Shown here: one piece after another, positions 8,772-16,044 of the stretch
Position numbering within the stretch: the first letter of the stretch is position 1
How the letters are laid out: each line of letters begins with the position of its first letter
Assembly: GCF_035917235.1 (NCBI RefSeq)
Contig: NZ_CP108423.1
Span: 4,157,001-4,221,000, forward strand
Direction: 5' to 3'
Origin: Streptomyces sp. NBC_01294
Lineage (GTDB): Bacteria > Actinomycetota > Actinomycetes > Streptomycetales > Streptomycetaceae
Length of the DNA: 64,000 nucleotides
Made by a program: the position numbers and the translations under genes
Notes under the pieces: generated by a model
Database searches by the model: none
What the model was told of the DNA's origin: nothing
The model's input: the letters and a program-made list of their open reading frames with translations, nothing else

Positions 8772-9820
8772 TGGCCCTCCTCCACCGCCCTCAGGGGGCG
8801 GCGGCGGTCCGGCATGTTTCACGTGAAACATCCACTCCCTGGCCGGGGTTGGCGATGGCCGTGGGTGGAGCGCTTACGGCGTGGTGCATCCACCGCCTCA
8901 TGCCCGCCGTTCCCCTGCTGACCGCATCGGTGGTGCTGGGCATCGCGGCGGCGCACCTCCCGGGCCTGCGGACGTTCGTCCGCGGCTCCGCCCGCCCGGG
9001 TCTGTCCCTGGCCGGCCGACGGCTGATGCGGATGGGCATCGTCCTGCTGGGCCTCGGCCTGGGGCTGGACCAGGTGCTCCGGCTGGGCTGGGCGACGGTG
9101 GCCATGGTGGTCGGAGTGGTCGCCGCCACCTTCCTCGGCACCCTCTGGCTGGGCCGCCGACTGGGGCTCCCGGGCGATCAGCCGCTGTTGATCGCCACGG
9201 GGTACTCGATCTGCGGGGCCTCGGCGATCGGTGCGGTGAGCCAGGTGTCCGGCAGCGACGAGGAGGACGTGGCCGCCTCGGTGGCCCTGGTCACCCTGTG
9301 CGGAACGCTCGCCATAGCGGTACTCCCCCTCCTCCAGGACCCGTTGGCCCTCTCCGACCCGGCCTTCGGACGGTGGGTCGGCGCAGGTGTCCACGACGTC
9401 GGCCAGGTGGTGGCGACCGCCCAGACCGCGGGCCCCGACGCACTGGGCGAGGCGGTGCTCGTCAAGCTGATGCGGGTCGCGCTGCTCGCCCCGCTGGTGG
9501 CGGCCGTGGCCTTCTCGGTACGGGCCCGGCGGCGCGGGGTGCGCACGGCCTCGGGGCGCCGGCCGGCTCCGGTGCCGCTGTTCGTGGCCGGGTTCCTGGC
9601 CGCGGCCGCGCTGCGCGCCACCGGGGTGTTGCCCGACGTGGCGCTGGAGTGGGCGCACACCGCACAGGAGGCACTGCTGGCGGCGGCCCTGTTCGGCCTG
9701 GGGAGCGCGGTGCACCTGCCGACGCTGGCCCGCACCGGCGGGCGGGCCGCGGCGCTGGGACTCGGGGCCTGGGTGGTGGTGGCGGGAGTCTCGTACGCGG
9801 GTGTGATGCTCACCGTATGA
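8771..9820 (+). CDS. YeiH/UPF0324-type putative sulfur-compound exporter
   Basis: This 349-residue integral membrane protein has about nine or ten helices. The family signature is LIATGYSICGASAIGAV, followed by DEEDVAASVALVTLCGTLA and GAGVHDVGQVVATA. Relatives are annotated as putative sulfate exporters, mostly without direct proof. The ATG at 8771 overlaps the preceding stop, but the first 28 residues (containing HVSRET) are not membrane-like and encode a parS site. A start at ATG 8855 (MAVGGALTAW) would place that site outside the gene and fits the family better. Its place after cysteine dioxygenase suggests sulfite or sulfinate efflux (inference). Confidence 0.87.
   Translation: MALLHRPQGAAAVRHVSRETSTPWPGLAMAVGGALTAWCIHRLMPAVPLLTASVVLGIAAAHLPGLRTFVRGSARPGLSLAGRRLMRMGIVLLGLGLGLDQVLRLGWATVAMVVGVVAATFLGTLWLGRRLGLPGDQPLLIATGYSICGASAIGAVSQVSGSDEEDVAASVALVTLCGTLAIAVLPLLQDPLALSDPAFGRWVGAGVHDVGQVVATAQTAGPDALGEAVLVKLMRVALLAPLVAAVAFSVRARRRGVRTASGRRPAPVPLFVAGFLAAAALRATGVLPDVALEWAHTAQEALLAAALFGLGSAVHLPTLARTGGRAAALGLGAWVVVAGVSYAGVMLTV
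8815..8830. other. parS site (ParB-binding centromere site)
   Basis: There is a 16-bp perfect palindrome with core GTTTCACGTGAAAC at 8816-8829. This is the established Streptomyces parS consensus bound by ParB for origin segregation. It lies between the end of the dioxygenase gene and the likely true start (8855) of the YeiH gene, or inside its extended N-terminus. Confidence 0.93.
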
Positions 9821-9925
9821 CGGCGCAACGGCCAGGAGTTGGCCATTTCCTGGCCGGAACCGACCGAACGTTCTGACTGCCCGCTGACATTGCGACGCGC
9901 CCGTGCCACTCTGCCCCGGTAATCC

Positions 9926-9992
9926 GCACCACGGCCCACGCACCACGCACCACGCACCACGGCCCACGGCCCACGGCCCACGGCCCACGCAC
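9926..9992. repeat. 7-bp tandem repeat upstream of a secreted protease gene
   Basis: About nine degenerate heptamers (CACGCAC and CACGGCC types) lie in the gap between the YeiH gene and the trypsin-like protease gene. The array starts about 160 bp and ends about 90 bp before the protease start. No gene is visible in 9821-10083. Confidence 0.75.
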
Positions 9993-10083
9993 ATGCACCG
10001 CGCACAGCCGATCCGCACCGACCGCTCTTCACCCCCACCCTGCCCGGCTTCATCCGGACCGGGCACGGCAGAAGGAGTCATGC

Positions 10084-11043
10084 GTGAATCGTCATCGCAC
10101 GGCCTTATCCGTCCTGCTCTCGGCGGGCGCCCTGGTCGCGGGCGTCCTGACGGCGGCCACGCCCTCGGTCGCGGCCGACGCCCCCGCGTCCTTCCGGCAG
10201 CAGCACACCCAGGGCTTCTGGACAGCCGAACGGATGCGGAGCGCCACCCCGCTCGACGTGACGGCGGTCCCCGGCGCGGCCCGCACCCCGGTCGCCGCCT
10301 CCACGGCCCCCACCACCGTCGCCCCGACGCCCGCGGTGTCTGCCATGGCGGCCCCCACGGCGTTCCCGCAGGCAGGCGGCGCCTGGACGGGCGGCGGCGC
10401 GGTCGTGAAGACCTCGGGCCGGGTCTTCTTCACGATGGGCGGCCGGACCGCCTCCTGCTCAGGCGACTCGGTGACCAGCGCCAACGGCAGCACGGTCATG
10501 ACGGCCGGCCACTGCGTGAAGTACCAGGGGGCCTGGCACACGAACTGGGTCTTCGTCCCGGCCTACAACAACGGCTCCGCGCCCTACGGCCAGTGGTCGG
10601 CCACCAAGACCTTCGCCACCGACCAGTGGGCCGCCAGCGAGGACATGAACATGGACGTCGGCCTCGCCGTCGTCGCCCCGCTGAACGGGCAGACCCTCAG
10701 CCAGGCCGTCGGCGCCCAGGGCCTCCTCTTCAACGGCGGATACAACAAGCGGATGTACTCCTTCGGCTTCCCCGCGGCGGCCCCGTACGACGGCACGAAG
10801 CTGGTCTACTGCAGCGGCAACAGCGGCAAGGACTTCCTGCTGACCAAGGACCACAGCCTGGCCTGCAACATGACCGGCGGCTCCAGCGGCGGCCCCTGGT
10901 TCCAGGACTTCAACGAGGCCACGGGCCTGGGCACCCAGGTCTCGGTGAACAGCTTCGGCTACACGTTCCTGCCGAACCGGATGTACGGCCCGTACTTCGG
11001 CAACGAGGCGAAGGCGGCCTACGACAAGGCCCAGACGGCCTGA
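10084..11043 (+). CDS. Secreted trypsin-like serine protease
   Basis: This 319-residue precursor starts at GTG 10084, 7 bases after AAGGAG. A signal peptide (ALSVLLSAGALVAGVLTAATPSVAADA, about residues 5-32) leads to a propeptide-like region with TERM-like QGFWTAERM and Ala/Thr-rich spacing. The chymotrypsin fold follows, with His143 (MTAGHCV), Asp191 (MNMDVGL) and Ser268 (GGSSGGPW). Two cysteines flank the catalytic serine region. The protein is probably extracellular and digests exogenous protein. An alternative ATG at 10080 is in another frame. A large hairpin overlapping the next tRNA terminates the gene. Confidence 0.93.
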   Translation: MNRHRTALSVLLSAGALVAGVLTAATPSVAADAPASFRQQHTQGFWTAERMRSATPLDVTAVPGAARTPVAASTAPTTVAPTPAVSAMAAPTAFPQAGGAWTGGGAVVKTSGRVFFTMGGRTASCSGDSVTSANGSTVMTAGHCVKYQGAWHTNWVFVPAYNNGSAPYGQWSATKTFATDQWAASEDMNMDVGLAVVAPLNGQTLSQAVGAQGLLFNGGYNKRMYSFGFPAAAPYDGTKLVYCSGNSGKDFLLTKDHSLACNMTGGSSGGPWFQDFNEATGLGTQVSVNSFGYTFLPNRMYGPYFGNEAKAAYDKAQTA

Positions 11044-11066
11044 CCCCATACTCGCCTCCGCCACCC

Positions 11067-11099
11067 CCACCTGGCCGGTACTCTGTACCGGCCAGGTGG
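11067..11099 (+). terminator. 15-bp perfect hairpin whose right arm enters tRNA-Ser
   Basis: The left arm 11067-11081 and the right arm 11085-11099 pair perfectly over 15 bp (CCACCTGGCCGGTAC) with a TCT loop. It follows the protease stop by 23 bp and is presumably its terminator. The last five bases of the right arm (11095-11099) are also the first bases of the tRNA acceptor stem. Confidence 0.75.
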
Positions 11100-11179
11100 G
11101 TTGCCCGAGCGGCCTAAGGGAACGGTCTTGAAAACCGTCGTGGCGCGAGTCACCGTGGGTTCAAATCCCACACCCACCG
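11095..11179 (+). tRNA. tRNA-Ser(UGA)
   Basis: This 85-nt class II tRNA has acceptor GGTGGGT pairing with ACCCACC and discriminator G. The anticodon loop CTTGAAA carries TGA, the TPsiC loop is GTTCAAATC, and there is a long variable arm typical of serine tRNAs. It reads UCA/UCG-type serine codons. It is followed by a terminator at 11205. Confidence 0.97.
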
Positions 11180-11204
11180 CCAGCTCAGCGAACGCGCTGA
11201 TCAG

Positions 11205-11234
11205 AAGGGGCGCCCCACACCAGGGGCGCCCCTT
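11205..11234 (+). terminator. Terminator after tRNA-Ser(UGA)
   Basis: A perfect 12-bp stem, AAGGGGCGCCCC (11205-11216) with 11223-11234, has a 6-base loop and starts 26 bases past the tRNA end. Confidence 0.85.
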
Positions 11235-11235
11235 C

Positions 11236-11910
11236 GTCGTGGTCGCCGCCTCACCGAGAGGGTGCGAACCCGCCTTCAGCCACCCCCCGAACTTCAAGCC
11301 CGACGCCAAGTGGCAGTACAGCAACACCAACACCATCCTCCTCGGCCTGCTGGTCGAGAAGGTCAGCGGGCAGAGCCTCGGCGACTTCCTCCCGGAGCAC
11401 GTGTTCACGCCGCTCAAGCTGAACAGCACGTCCCTGCCGACGGACAGCGTCGTACCGGACCCCCACGCCCACGGGTACTCCAGCTTCACGCCCGACGGCT
11501 CCGTCACCGATGCCACCAACTGGAACCCGTCCTGGGGCTGGGCCGCCGGCGCGATCATCTCCAACCTCGACGACCTGCGCACCTGGGCCCCGGCCCTGGT
11601 CGACGGCCGGCTGCTGAGCAAGAAGACGCAGGCCGAGCGATTGCGGACGCTCCCGACCGGGTTCCCCGAGATCTCCTACGGCCTCGGCATCCTCAACACC
11701 AACGGCTGGCTCGGCCACAACGGGGAGATCCCCGGCTACGAGTCCATCGCCGCCCAGCTCCCCGCCGAGGAGGCCTCTCTCGTCGTGCTCGTCACTTCCG
11801 ACGTCGACCACAACGGCAAGAACCTGTCCTCGCTCGTCGGGAACGCGGTCACCTCCATCGTGACCCCCGACCACCTCTGGCCCGCCCCGGTGCCCACGGC
11901 GCCGGAGTAG
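11236..11910 (+). pseudogene. C-terminal remnant of a serine hydrolase / D,D-peptidase
   Basis: The open frame encodes only the second half of a class C beta-lactamase/D-Ala-D-Ala carboxypeptidase fold. Recognisable parts are NFKPDAKWQYSNTNTILLG (with the YSN motif), SWGWAAGAIISNLDDLRTW, SYGLGILNTNGWLGHNGEIPG (with the HNG motif) and a C-terminal strand. The catalytic SxxK segment and the signal peptide, about 130-170 residues, are missing. Homology begins about 80 bp after the tRNA-Ser end, right behind its terminator, with no start codon in a plausible position. Such a truncation beside a tRNA 3' end is what an old integration or deletion would leave. Confidence 0.8.
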
Positions 11911-12204
11911 CACGCCCCCGCCCGGGAGTTCTCCGTCGGGGTAAGGCGTGTGGAGGGATTCCCGGGTTGCGGGTCGGCCCGGGGCGTGCGGGCGGGTGCG
12001 ACGCAGGCCTGGCCCGGCCTCCAGGCGTCCGCTGCCGACCCCCGTGGTCACGGAAGCCGGGGGTCCGATCACCGGTCTTGGGCCTTCCGAGTGGTGTTTG
12101 TCGGAAGATCGGCGCGCGTGGTGGGAGCGGTGCGGTTGCGACCACATCATGACGAATGTATTCAGATCCGCCCGTCGGAACATCGTGAATCGAGGCACCT
12201 CGTC

Positions 12205-12657
12205 ATGGCCCACCGCAGCATCCTCACGTCGATCTGGACCTCCGTCCTCGCCGCCCTGGTCGCCCTCCTCTCCTCCCTCGGCCTCGGTGGGAAGGTGGCT
12301 CCGGCCGCTGCCGCCGCCTCCGTCCCGGCCCCCGCCCGTACGGTTCCCACGACCGCCTCCGTCCGTCGGCCGGCCGTCGCGGCCCGCCGGACGTGGCGGG
12401 CGATGATGCGGGGCGGTTCGCTCCCGCCGACCATCAAGCAGCGGATCCGCGCCGAGGCGCACGGCAAGACCCCCTCCGTCCGCCGCTCGACCACTGCCGC
12501 TGCCATGGGCGCCGGACAGGTAACTGCCACAGCCGCCGCCACCCGCACGCTGACCTCGGTCGCAGCACCCGCCGTCCCCGCCGTCACCGCACCCGCCACC
12601 GCAGCACCCGCAGCCACCACCGGGGCCGCGCGGGAAGCGCTCGCGCTCGCCGCGTAG
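12205..12657 (+). CDS. DUF6344-type small Ala-rich protein
   Basis: This 150-residue protein starts at ATG 12205 (MAHRSILTSIWTSVL). A hydrophobic helix (SVLAALVALLSSLGLGG, about 12-28) is followed by an Ala/Pro-rich stretch and then a conserved-looking basic motif, LPPTIKQRIRAEAHGKTPSVR (about 77-97). That order fits the DUF6344 family found in Streptomyces, as I remember it; the function is unknown. The tail is nearly pure Ala/Thr/Val/Pro. It is probably membrane-attached or exported. The 294 bp upstream from 11911 show no other gene. Confidence 0.65.
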   Translation: MAHRSILTSIWTSVLAALVALLSSLGLGGKVAPAAAAASVPAPARTVPTTASVRRPAVAARRTWRAMMRGGSLPPTIKQRIRAEAHGKTPSVRRSTTAAAMGAGQVTATAAATRTLTSVAAPAVPAVTAPATAAPAATTGAAREALALAA

Positions 12658-12676
12658 CCCCGTACCCGCAGTCCGC

Positions 12677-12858
12677 ACGAGCGCAGAGCAGTACGAGCAA
12701 GAGCAAGAGCAAGGCCAAGAGCAGAACCAAGACCAAGACCCAGAGCAGTACGAGCACGAGCACGAGCACGAGTACGAGTACGAGTACGAGTACGAGCACA
12801 CGCAGAGCACGAGCAGTACGAGCACGAGCAGTAGGAGCACAAGCACGAGTACGAGCAG
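12677..12858. repeat. Degenerate 6-bp tandem array (GAGCAC/GAGTAC/GAGCAA)
   Basis: About 30 imperfect hexamers of the form GAGYAN run for 182 bp. They create long false reading frames of Ser-Thr, Ser-Tyr/Cys and Leu-Val dipeptides on both strands. No ribosome site or codon bias supports translation. Confidence 0.85.
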
Positions 12859-13309
12859 GCGCTGGAGCCCGGTCCTTGTGACCGTGGATCGCGCCGCGTG
12901 TGGTGCCCCGCCGTGGGGCACGGATGGATCACCCCGGCTTGCGCCGGGGGGCGCGCAGGGGGCGTGAAGCTTGGCATTGCAGGGCCGCAGGCCCGGGAGA
13001 CGGTGGGGTTCCCGGACGGCGCGGCCCTTTTCGGCATGTCCGGGACGAGGCGGTGTGCCGGAACGCTTCATTCCTTGTGCGAAGAGGGATTCGGCGGGTC
13101 CCGGGGTGCTGACCTGGGGTTTCGGGGGCGTGAATGGGGTTTATCCGACGTTGGTCATGCTTGCGGGGGAATCGGGGACTCCGCGGTGGTTCGCCGGGGA
13201 TTCGGTGGGCAACTCTGGTCTCGCGACGTCGTCACCACACGGAACGACCGAGGCGGTCGGCCAACTGCCTTGGAGCAAGTCCCACTTCGGTTTTCTGGAG
13301 GATAAAGAC
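12859..13309. other. Non-coding stretch before the small secreted protein gene
   Basis: This 451-bp stretch holds two GC hairpins (GTGCCCC pair at about 12902-12920 and CCCCGG pair at about 12933-12950) but no supported gene. The frame open from 12971 merely leads into the gene at 13310 and lacks a ribosome site of its own. The promoter of the downstream gene should lie in the last 150 bp. Confidence 0.5.
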
Positions 13310-13621
13310 ATGGCAAGCATCCGTACCGCCCGCGTCATCGCCGCCCTCGCCGCTCTCCCCCTCGCCGTCGGGCTCTTCGGCGGGGTGGCATCGGCCGACA
13401 ACGGCTCCTTCGCGAACGACGGATCGAATGCGAGCGTCGCCAGCATCATCGGCAGCGGCGTGGGCGGGAACAACGGCGGCAACTCGTCCACCTCGCAGCA
13501 GGTGGCCACCGGCTCCGGTGCCTCCAACCAGAACAACACCGCGCAGGTCAACGGCTCGGCCTTCACGGTGATCCACCAGGCCAACTCGAACGTGGGGGTC
13601 AATTTCCTCCCCTGGTGGTAG
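13310..13621 (+). CDS. Small secreted Asn/Gln/Ser-rich protein
   Basis: This 103-residue precursor starts at ATG 13310, preceded by GGAGG. A clear signal peptide (VIAALAALPLAVGLFGGVASA) is probably cleaved after ASA at about residue 29. The mature part of about 74 residues is rich in Asn, Gly, Ser and Gln (GGNNGGNSSTSQQVATGSG, SNQNNTAQVNGSAFTVIHQ), ends in NFLPWW and contains no cysteine. The spacing of Gln and Asn recalls amyloid-forming curlin repeats, though I see no exact repeat. In Streptomyces such proteins may coat aerial hyphae. The function is unassigned. Confidence 0.8.
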   Translation: MASIRTARVIAALAALPLAVGLFGGVASADNGSFANDGSNASVASIIGSGVGGNNGGNSSTSQQVATGSGASNQNNTAQVNGSAFTVIHQANSNVGVNFLPWW

Positions 13622-13648
13622 CCGCGGCCCAAGCCGCTCGAATGCTTG

Positions 13649-13700
13649 AGGGCGTCTGTGCGACCGGACCGGCTGGGGTCCGGTAGCGCAGGCGCCCTCG
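13649..13700 (+). terminator. Long terminator hairpin after the small secreted protein gene
   Basis: Arms 13649-13671 and about 13678-13700 pair over 23 bp with three mismatches (GAGGGCG outer and ACCGGACC inner blocks) around a GGCTGG loop. Confidence 0.75.
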
Positions 13701-13758
13701 CGCATGCCCGCGGTCCCCCAGGCCTCCTCGGTCCCCTCCCGACCTTGACATCACGGGT

Positions 13759-13781
13759 GAATCTGACGGACAGTCAGGTTC
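13759..13781. promoter_or_regulatory. Palindromic operator upstream of the acyl-CoA operon
   Basis: A 23-bp palindrome has an inner pair CTGAC-GGACA-GTCAG (13763-13777) and an outer pair GAA/TTC. It begins 9 bp after a TTGACA -35-like hexamer (13745-13750) and ends 32 bp before the first gene at 13814. Its size and symmetry fit a TetR-family repressor dimer site. The regulator is not adjacent. Confidence 0.6.
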
Positions 13782-13813
13782 CCTCGATGATGTGATGCCG
13801 GGAGGCCCGCGCC

Positions 13814-14965
13814 GTGCACCTCGCCCCGACCGAAGGCCAGTTGCGGCTACGCGCCGAACTGCGGGACTACTTCAAGGATCTGCTGCCGGACGGAACCCCC
13901 GAGGACCCGGCCCGCCAGCGTGAACTGCTGCGCCGCATCGGCGCCGACGGGCTGCTCGGCCTCGGCTGGCCCGTCGCGTACGGCGGCCAGGGCCGCGGCG
14001 CCGACGAGCAGTTCGTGTTCTTCGACGAGGCCTACCGGGCCGGCGCCCCCGTCTCCATGGTCACGCTCAACACCGTCGGCCCGACCCTGATGAAGTACGG
14101 GACCCAGGAACAGAAGGACTACTTCCTCCCCCGCATCCTCACCGGCGACCTCGTCTTCGCCATCGGCTACTCCGAACCCGAGGCCGGCACCGACCTCGCC
14201 TCGCTGCGCACCCGCGCCGTCCGCGACGGAGCCGACTGGCTGATCGACGGGCAGAAGATCTTCACGTCCAACGCCCAGAACGCGGACTGGATCTGGCTCG
14301 CCTGCCGCACCGACCCCGACGCCCCCAAGCACAAGGGCATCTCGATCGTCCTGGTGCCCACCGACGCCCCGGGCTTCTCGTGGACCCCGATCGCCACCGT
14401 CGGCGGGCTCACGACCACGGCGACGTACTACGACTCCGTACGCGTGCCCGCCGGCAACCTCGTCGGCCCCGAGCACGGCGGCTGGGGCCTGATCACCAAC
14501 CAGCTCAACCACGAACGCGTGGCCCTCGCCGCCATCGGCATGCAGGCCGAGGACTTCTACACGGGTGCGCTCGACCACGCCCGCACCCCCGACCCGGTCA
14601 CCGGCGACCGGCCCGCCGACCTCCCCTGGGTGCAGTCCCGGCTCGCCGAGGCGCACGCGCGACTGGCCGCCGTACGCCTCCTCAACTGGCGCCTCGTCCA
14701 GGACGTGGGCGGCGGCACCCTGGCCCCCGGCGACGCCAGCGGCGTGAAGTTCCTCGGCACCGAGTCCACCGTCGAGGTGTACCGGATGTGCCAGGAGGTG
14801 GTGGGCGAGGAGGCCCTGATCCGGGGGCCCGCGGCCTTCGCGGGCGGCGAGCTGGAGCGGATGAACCGGGCCGCCCAGATCAACACCTTCGGCGGCGGGG
14901 TCAGCGAGGTCCAGCGGGAGATCGTCGCCATGATGCGGCTCGGCATGAAGGGGAGGAAGCGATGA
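13814..14965 (+). CDS. Acyl-CoA dehydrogenase, ChsE2/FadE29-like
   Basis: This 383-residue protein starts at GTG 13814 after GGGAGGC. It has the full three-domain fold: helical N-terminus (PTEGQLRLRAELRDYF), FAD/substrate region (IGYSEPEAGTDLASLRTRAV, GQKIFTSNAQNADWIWL) and helical C-terminus ending INTFGGGVSEVQREIVA. It opens a five-gene overlapping set with a second, shorter dehydrogenase. In mycobacteria such pairs (ChsE1-ChsE2, about 340 and 387 residues) form heterotetramers that dehydrogenate 3-carbon steroid side-chain CoA esters. Length and neighbours fit ChsE2. The steroid substrate is inferred from the operon and not from residues. Confidence 0.85.
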   Translation: MHLAPTEGQLRLRAELRDYFKDLLPDGTPEDPARQRELLRRIGADGLLGLGWPVAYGGQGRGADEQFVFFDEAYRAGAPVSMVTLNTVGPTLMKYGTQEQKDYFLPRILTGDLVFAIGYSEPEAGTDLASLRTRAVRDGADWLIDGQKIFTSNAQNADWIWLACRTDPDAPKHKGISIVLVPTDAPGFSWTPIATVGGLTTTATYYDSVRVPAGNLVGPEHGGWGLITNQLNHERVALAAIGMQAEDFYTGALDHARTPDPVTGDRPADLPWVQSRLAEAHARLAAVRLLNWRLVQDVGGGTLAPGDASGVKFLGTESTVEVYRMCQEVVGEEALIRGPAAFAGGELERMNRAAQINTFGGGVSEVQREIVAMMRLGMKGRKR

Positions 14966-16044
14966 CGGCGGACGCGGCAGGCACGGCCGAGGCGGGCGAG
15001 GTAACCGCGGCAGGCACGGCCGAGGCGGTCGAAGCGGCTGACGCAGCCGAGGAGGCAGCCCGGTTCCACACGCTGCTCACGGCCTTCGAGGGACGGCCCG
15101 CCGCCACCGCGGGCCGGGGCAAGGACGCGGTCAACGAGTCGATGATCCGCCACTGGTGCGAGGCGGTGGGCGACGCCAACCCCGCCTACACCGGCCCGGA
15201 CGCCATCGCTCCGCCCACCATGCTCCAGGCCTGGACGATGGGCGGGCTCTCCGGCCACTCGGACCGCTCCTCCTCCTACGACGAGCTCTTCGCGCTCCTC
15301 GACGGCGCAGGCTTCACCTCCGTGGTCGCCACCGACTGCGAGCAGGAGTACCTGCGCCCGCTGCGGCCCGGCGACGCGATCACCTTCGACGCCGTCATCG
15401 AGTCCGTGTCGCCCCGCAAGACGACCAAGCTGGGCACCGGCCACTTCGTCACCACCCGCATGGACGTCCAGGCGGACGGGGAGCCGGCCGGTACCCACCG
15501 CTTCCGGATCCTCAAGTACGCGCCCGCCGCCAGGGCGGAGAAGAGCAAGCCCCCGGCCCTGCGCCCCCGCCCCGTGATCAACCGCGACAACCAGGGATTC
15601 TGGGACGGCGTCCGGGATCACAGGCTGCTGATCCAGCGCTGCACCGCCTGCGCCACGCTCCGCTTCCCGTGGCTCCCCGGCTGCAACGCCTGCGCGAGCC
15701 CCGACTGGGACACCGTCGAAGCCTCCGGCGCCGGCACGGTCTTCAGCTACGTCGTCATGCACCACCCGCCCTTCCCGGCCTTCACCGCGCACGACCGTTC
15801 CGACCGTTCCGGCAGTTCCGACCGTTCCGGCAACTCCAACCGTTCCGGCGGTTCCGGCCGTTCCGCCGACACGGGAGGCCCGTACGCGGTCGCCCTCGTC
15901 GAGCTCGCCGAAGGGGTCCGGATGATCAGCAACATCACCGGCGTCCCGTACGACAAGGTGCGCATCGGCCTGCCCGTCCAGCTGGAGTTCCTGCGCGTCG
16001 ACGACGAGCTCGAACTCCCCGTCTTCCGCGGGAGTGCGGGCTGA
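14962..16044 (+). CDS. MaoC-like / DUF35 (Zn-ribbon, OB) fusion, ChsH2-like
   Basis: This 360-residue two-domain protein has an ATG overlapping the previous stop (ATGA). An Ala/Glu-rich leader (1-35) precedes a MaoC-like hot-dog domain (about 36-195: WCEAVGDANPAYTGP, APPTMLQAWTM). A DUF35 part follows, with a zinc ribbon CTACATLRFPWLPGCNAC (CX2C, CX2C) and an OB fold ending LPVQLEFLRVDDELELPVF. In the mycobacterial igr system ChsH2 pairs with ChsH1 as enoyl-CoA hydratase, and its DUF35 part pairs with Ltp2 as aldolase. Oddly, a DRSDRSGSSDRSGNSNRS-type Ser/Arg/Gly insertion (about 277-304) interrupts the OB fold. Confidence 0.85.
   Translation: MTADAAGTAEAGEVTAAGTAEAVEAADAAEEAARFHTLLTAFEGRPAATAGRGKDAVNESMIRHWCEAVGDANPAYTGPDAIAPPTMLQAWTMGGLSGHSDRSSSYDELFALLDGAGFTSVVATDCEQEYLRPLRPGDAITFDAVIESVSPRKTTKLGTGHFVTTRMDVQADGEPAGTHRFRILKYAPAARAEKSKPPALRPRPVINRDNQGFWDGVRDHRLLIQRCTACATLRFPWLPGCNACASPDWDTVEASGAGTVFSYVVMHHPPFPAFTAHDRSDRSGSSDRSGNSNRSGGSGRSADTGGPYAVALVELAEGVRMISNITGVPYDKVRIGLPVQLEFLRVDDELELPVFRGSAG

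Noticed and set aside
10080..11117. Long plus-strand frame starting ATG 10080
   Set aside because: It is a frame shadow of the secreted protease; the GTG 10084 frame has the signal peptide and the full catalytic triad.
12393..12881. 162-codon frame with a Ser-Thr dipeptide run
   Set aside because: It is created by the GAGYAN hexamer array and starts inside the DUF6344-type gene, without a ribosome site.
12162..13037. Minus-strand frame with Tyr/Ser/Cys repeats
   Set aside because: It is antisense of the same hexamer array and of the DUF6344-type gene; no signal peptide, ribosome site or domain.
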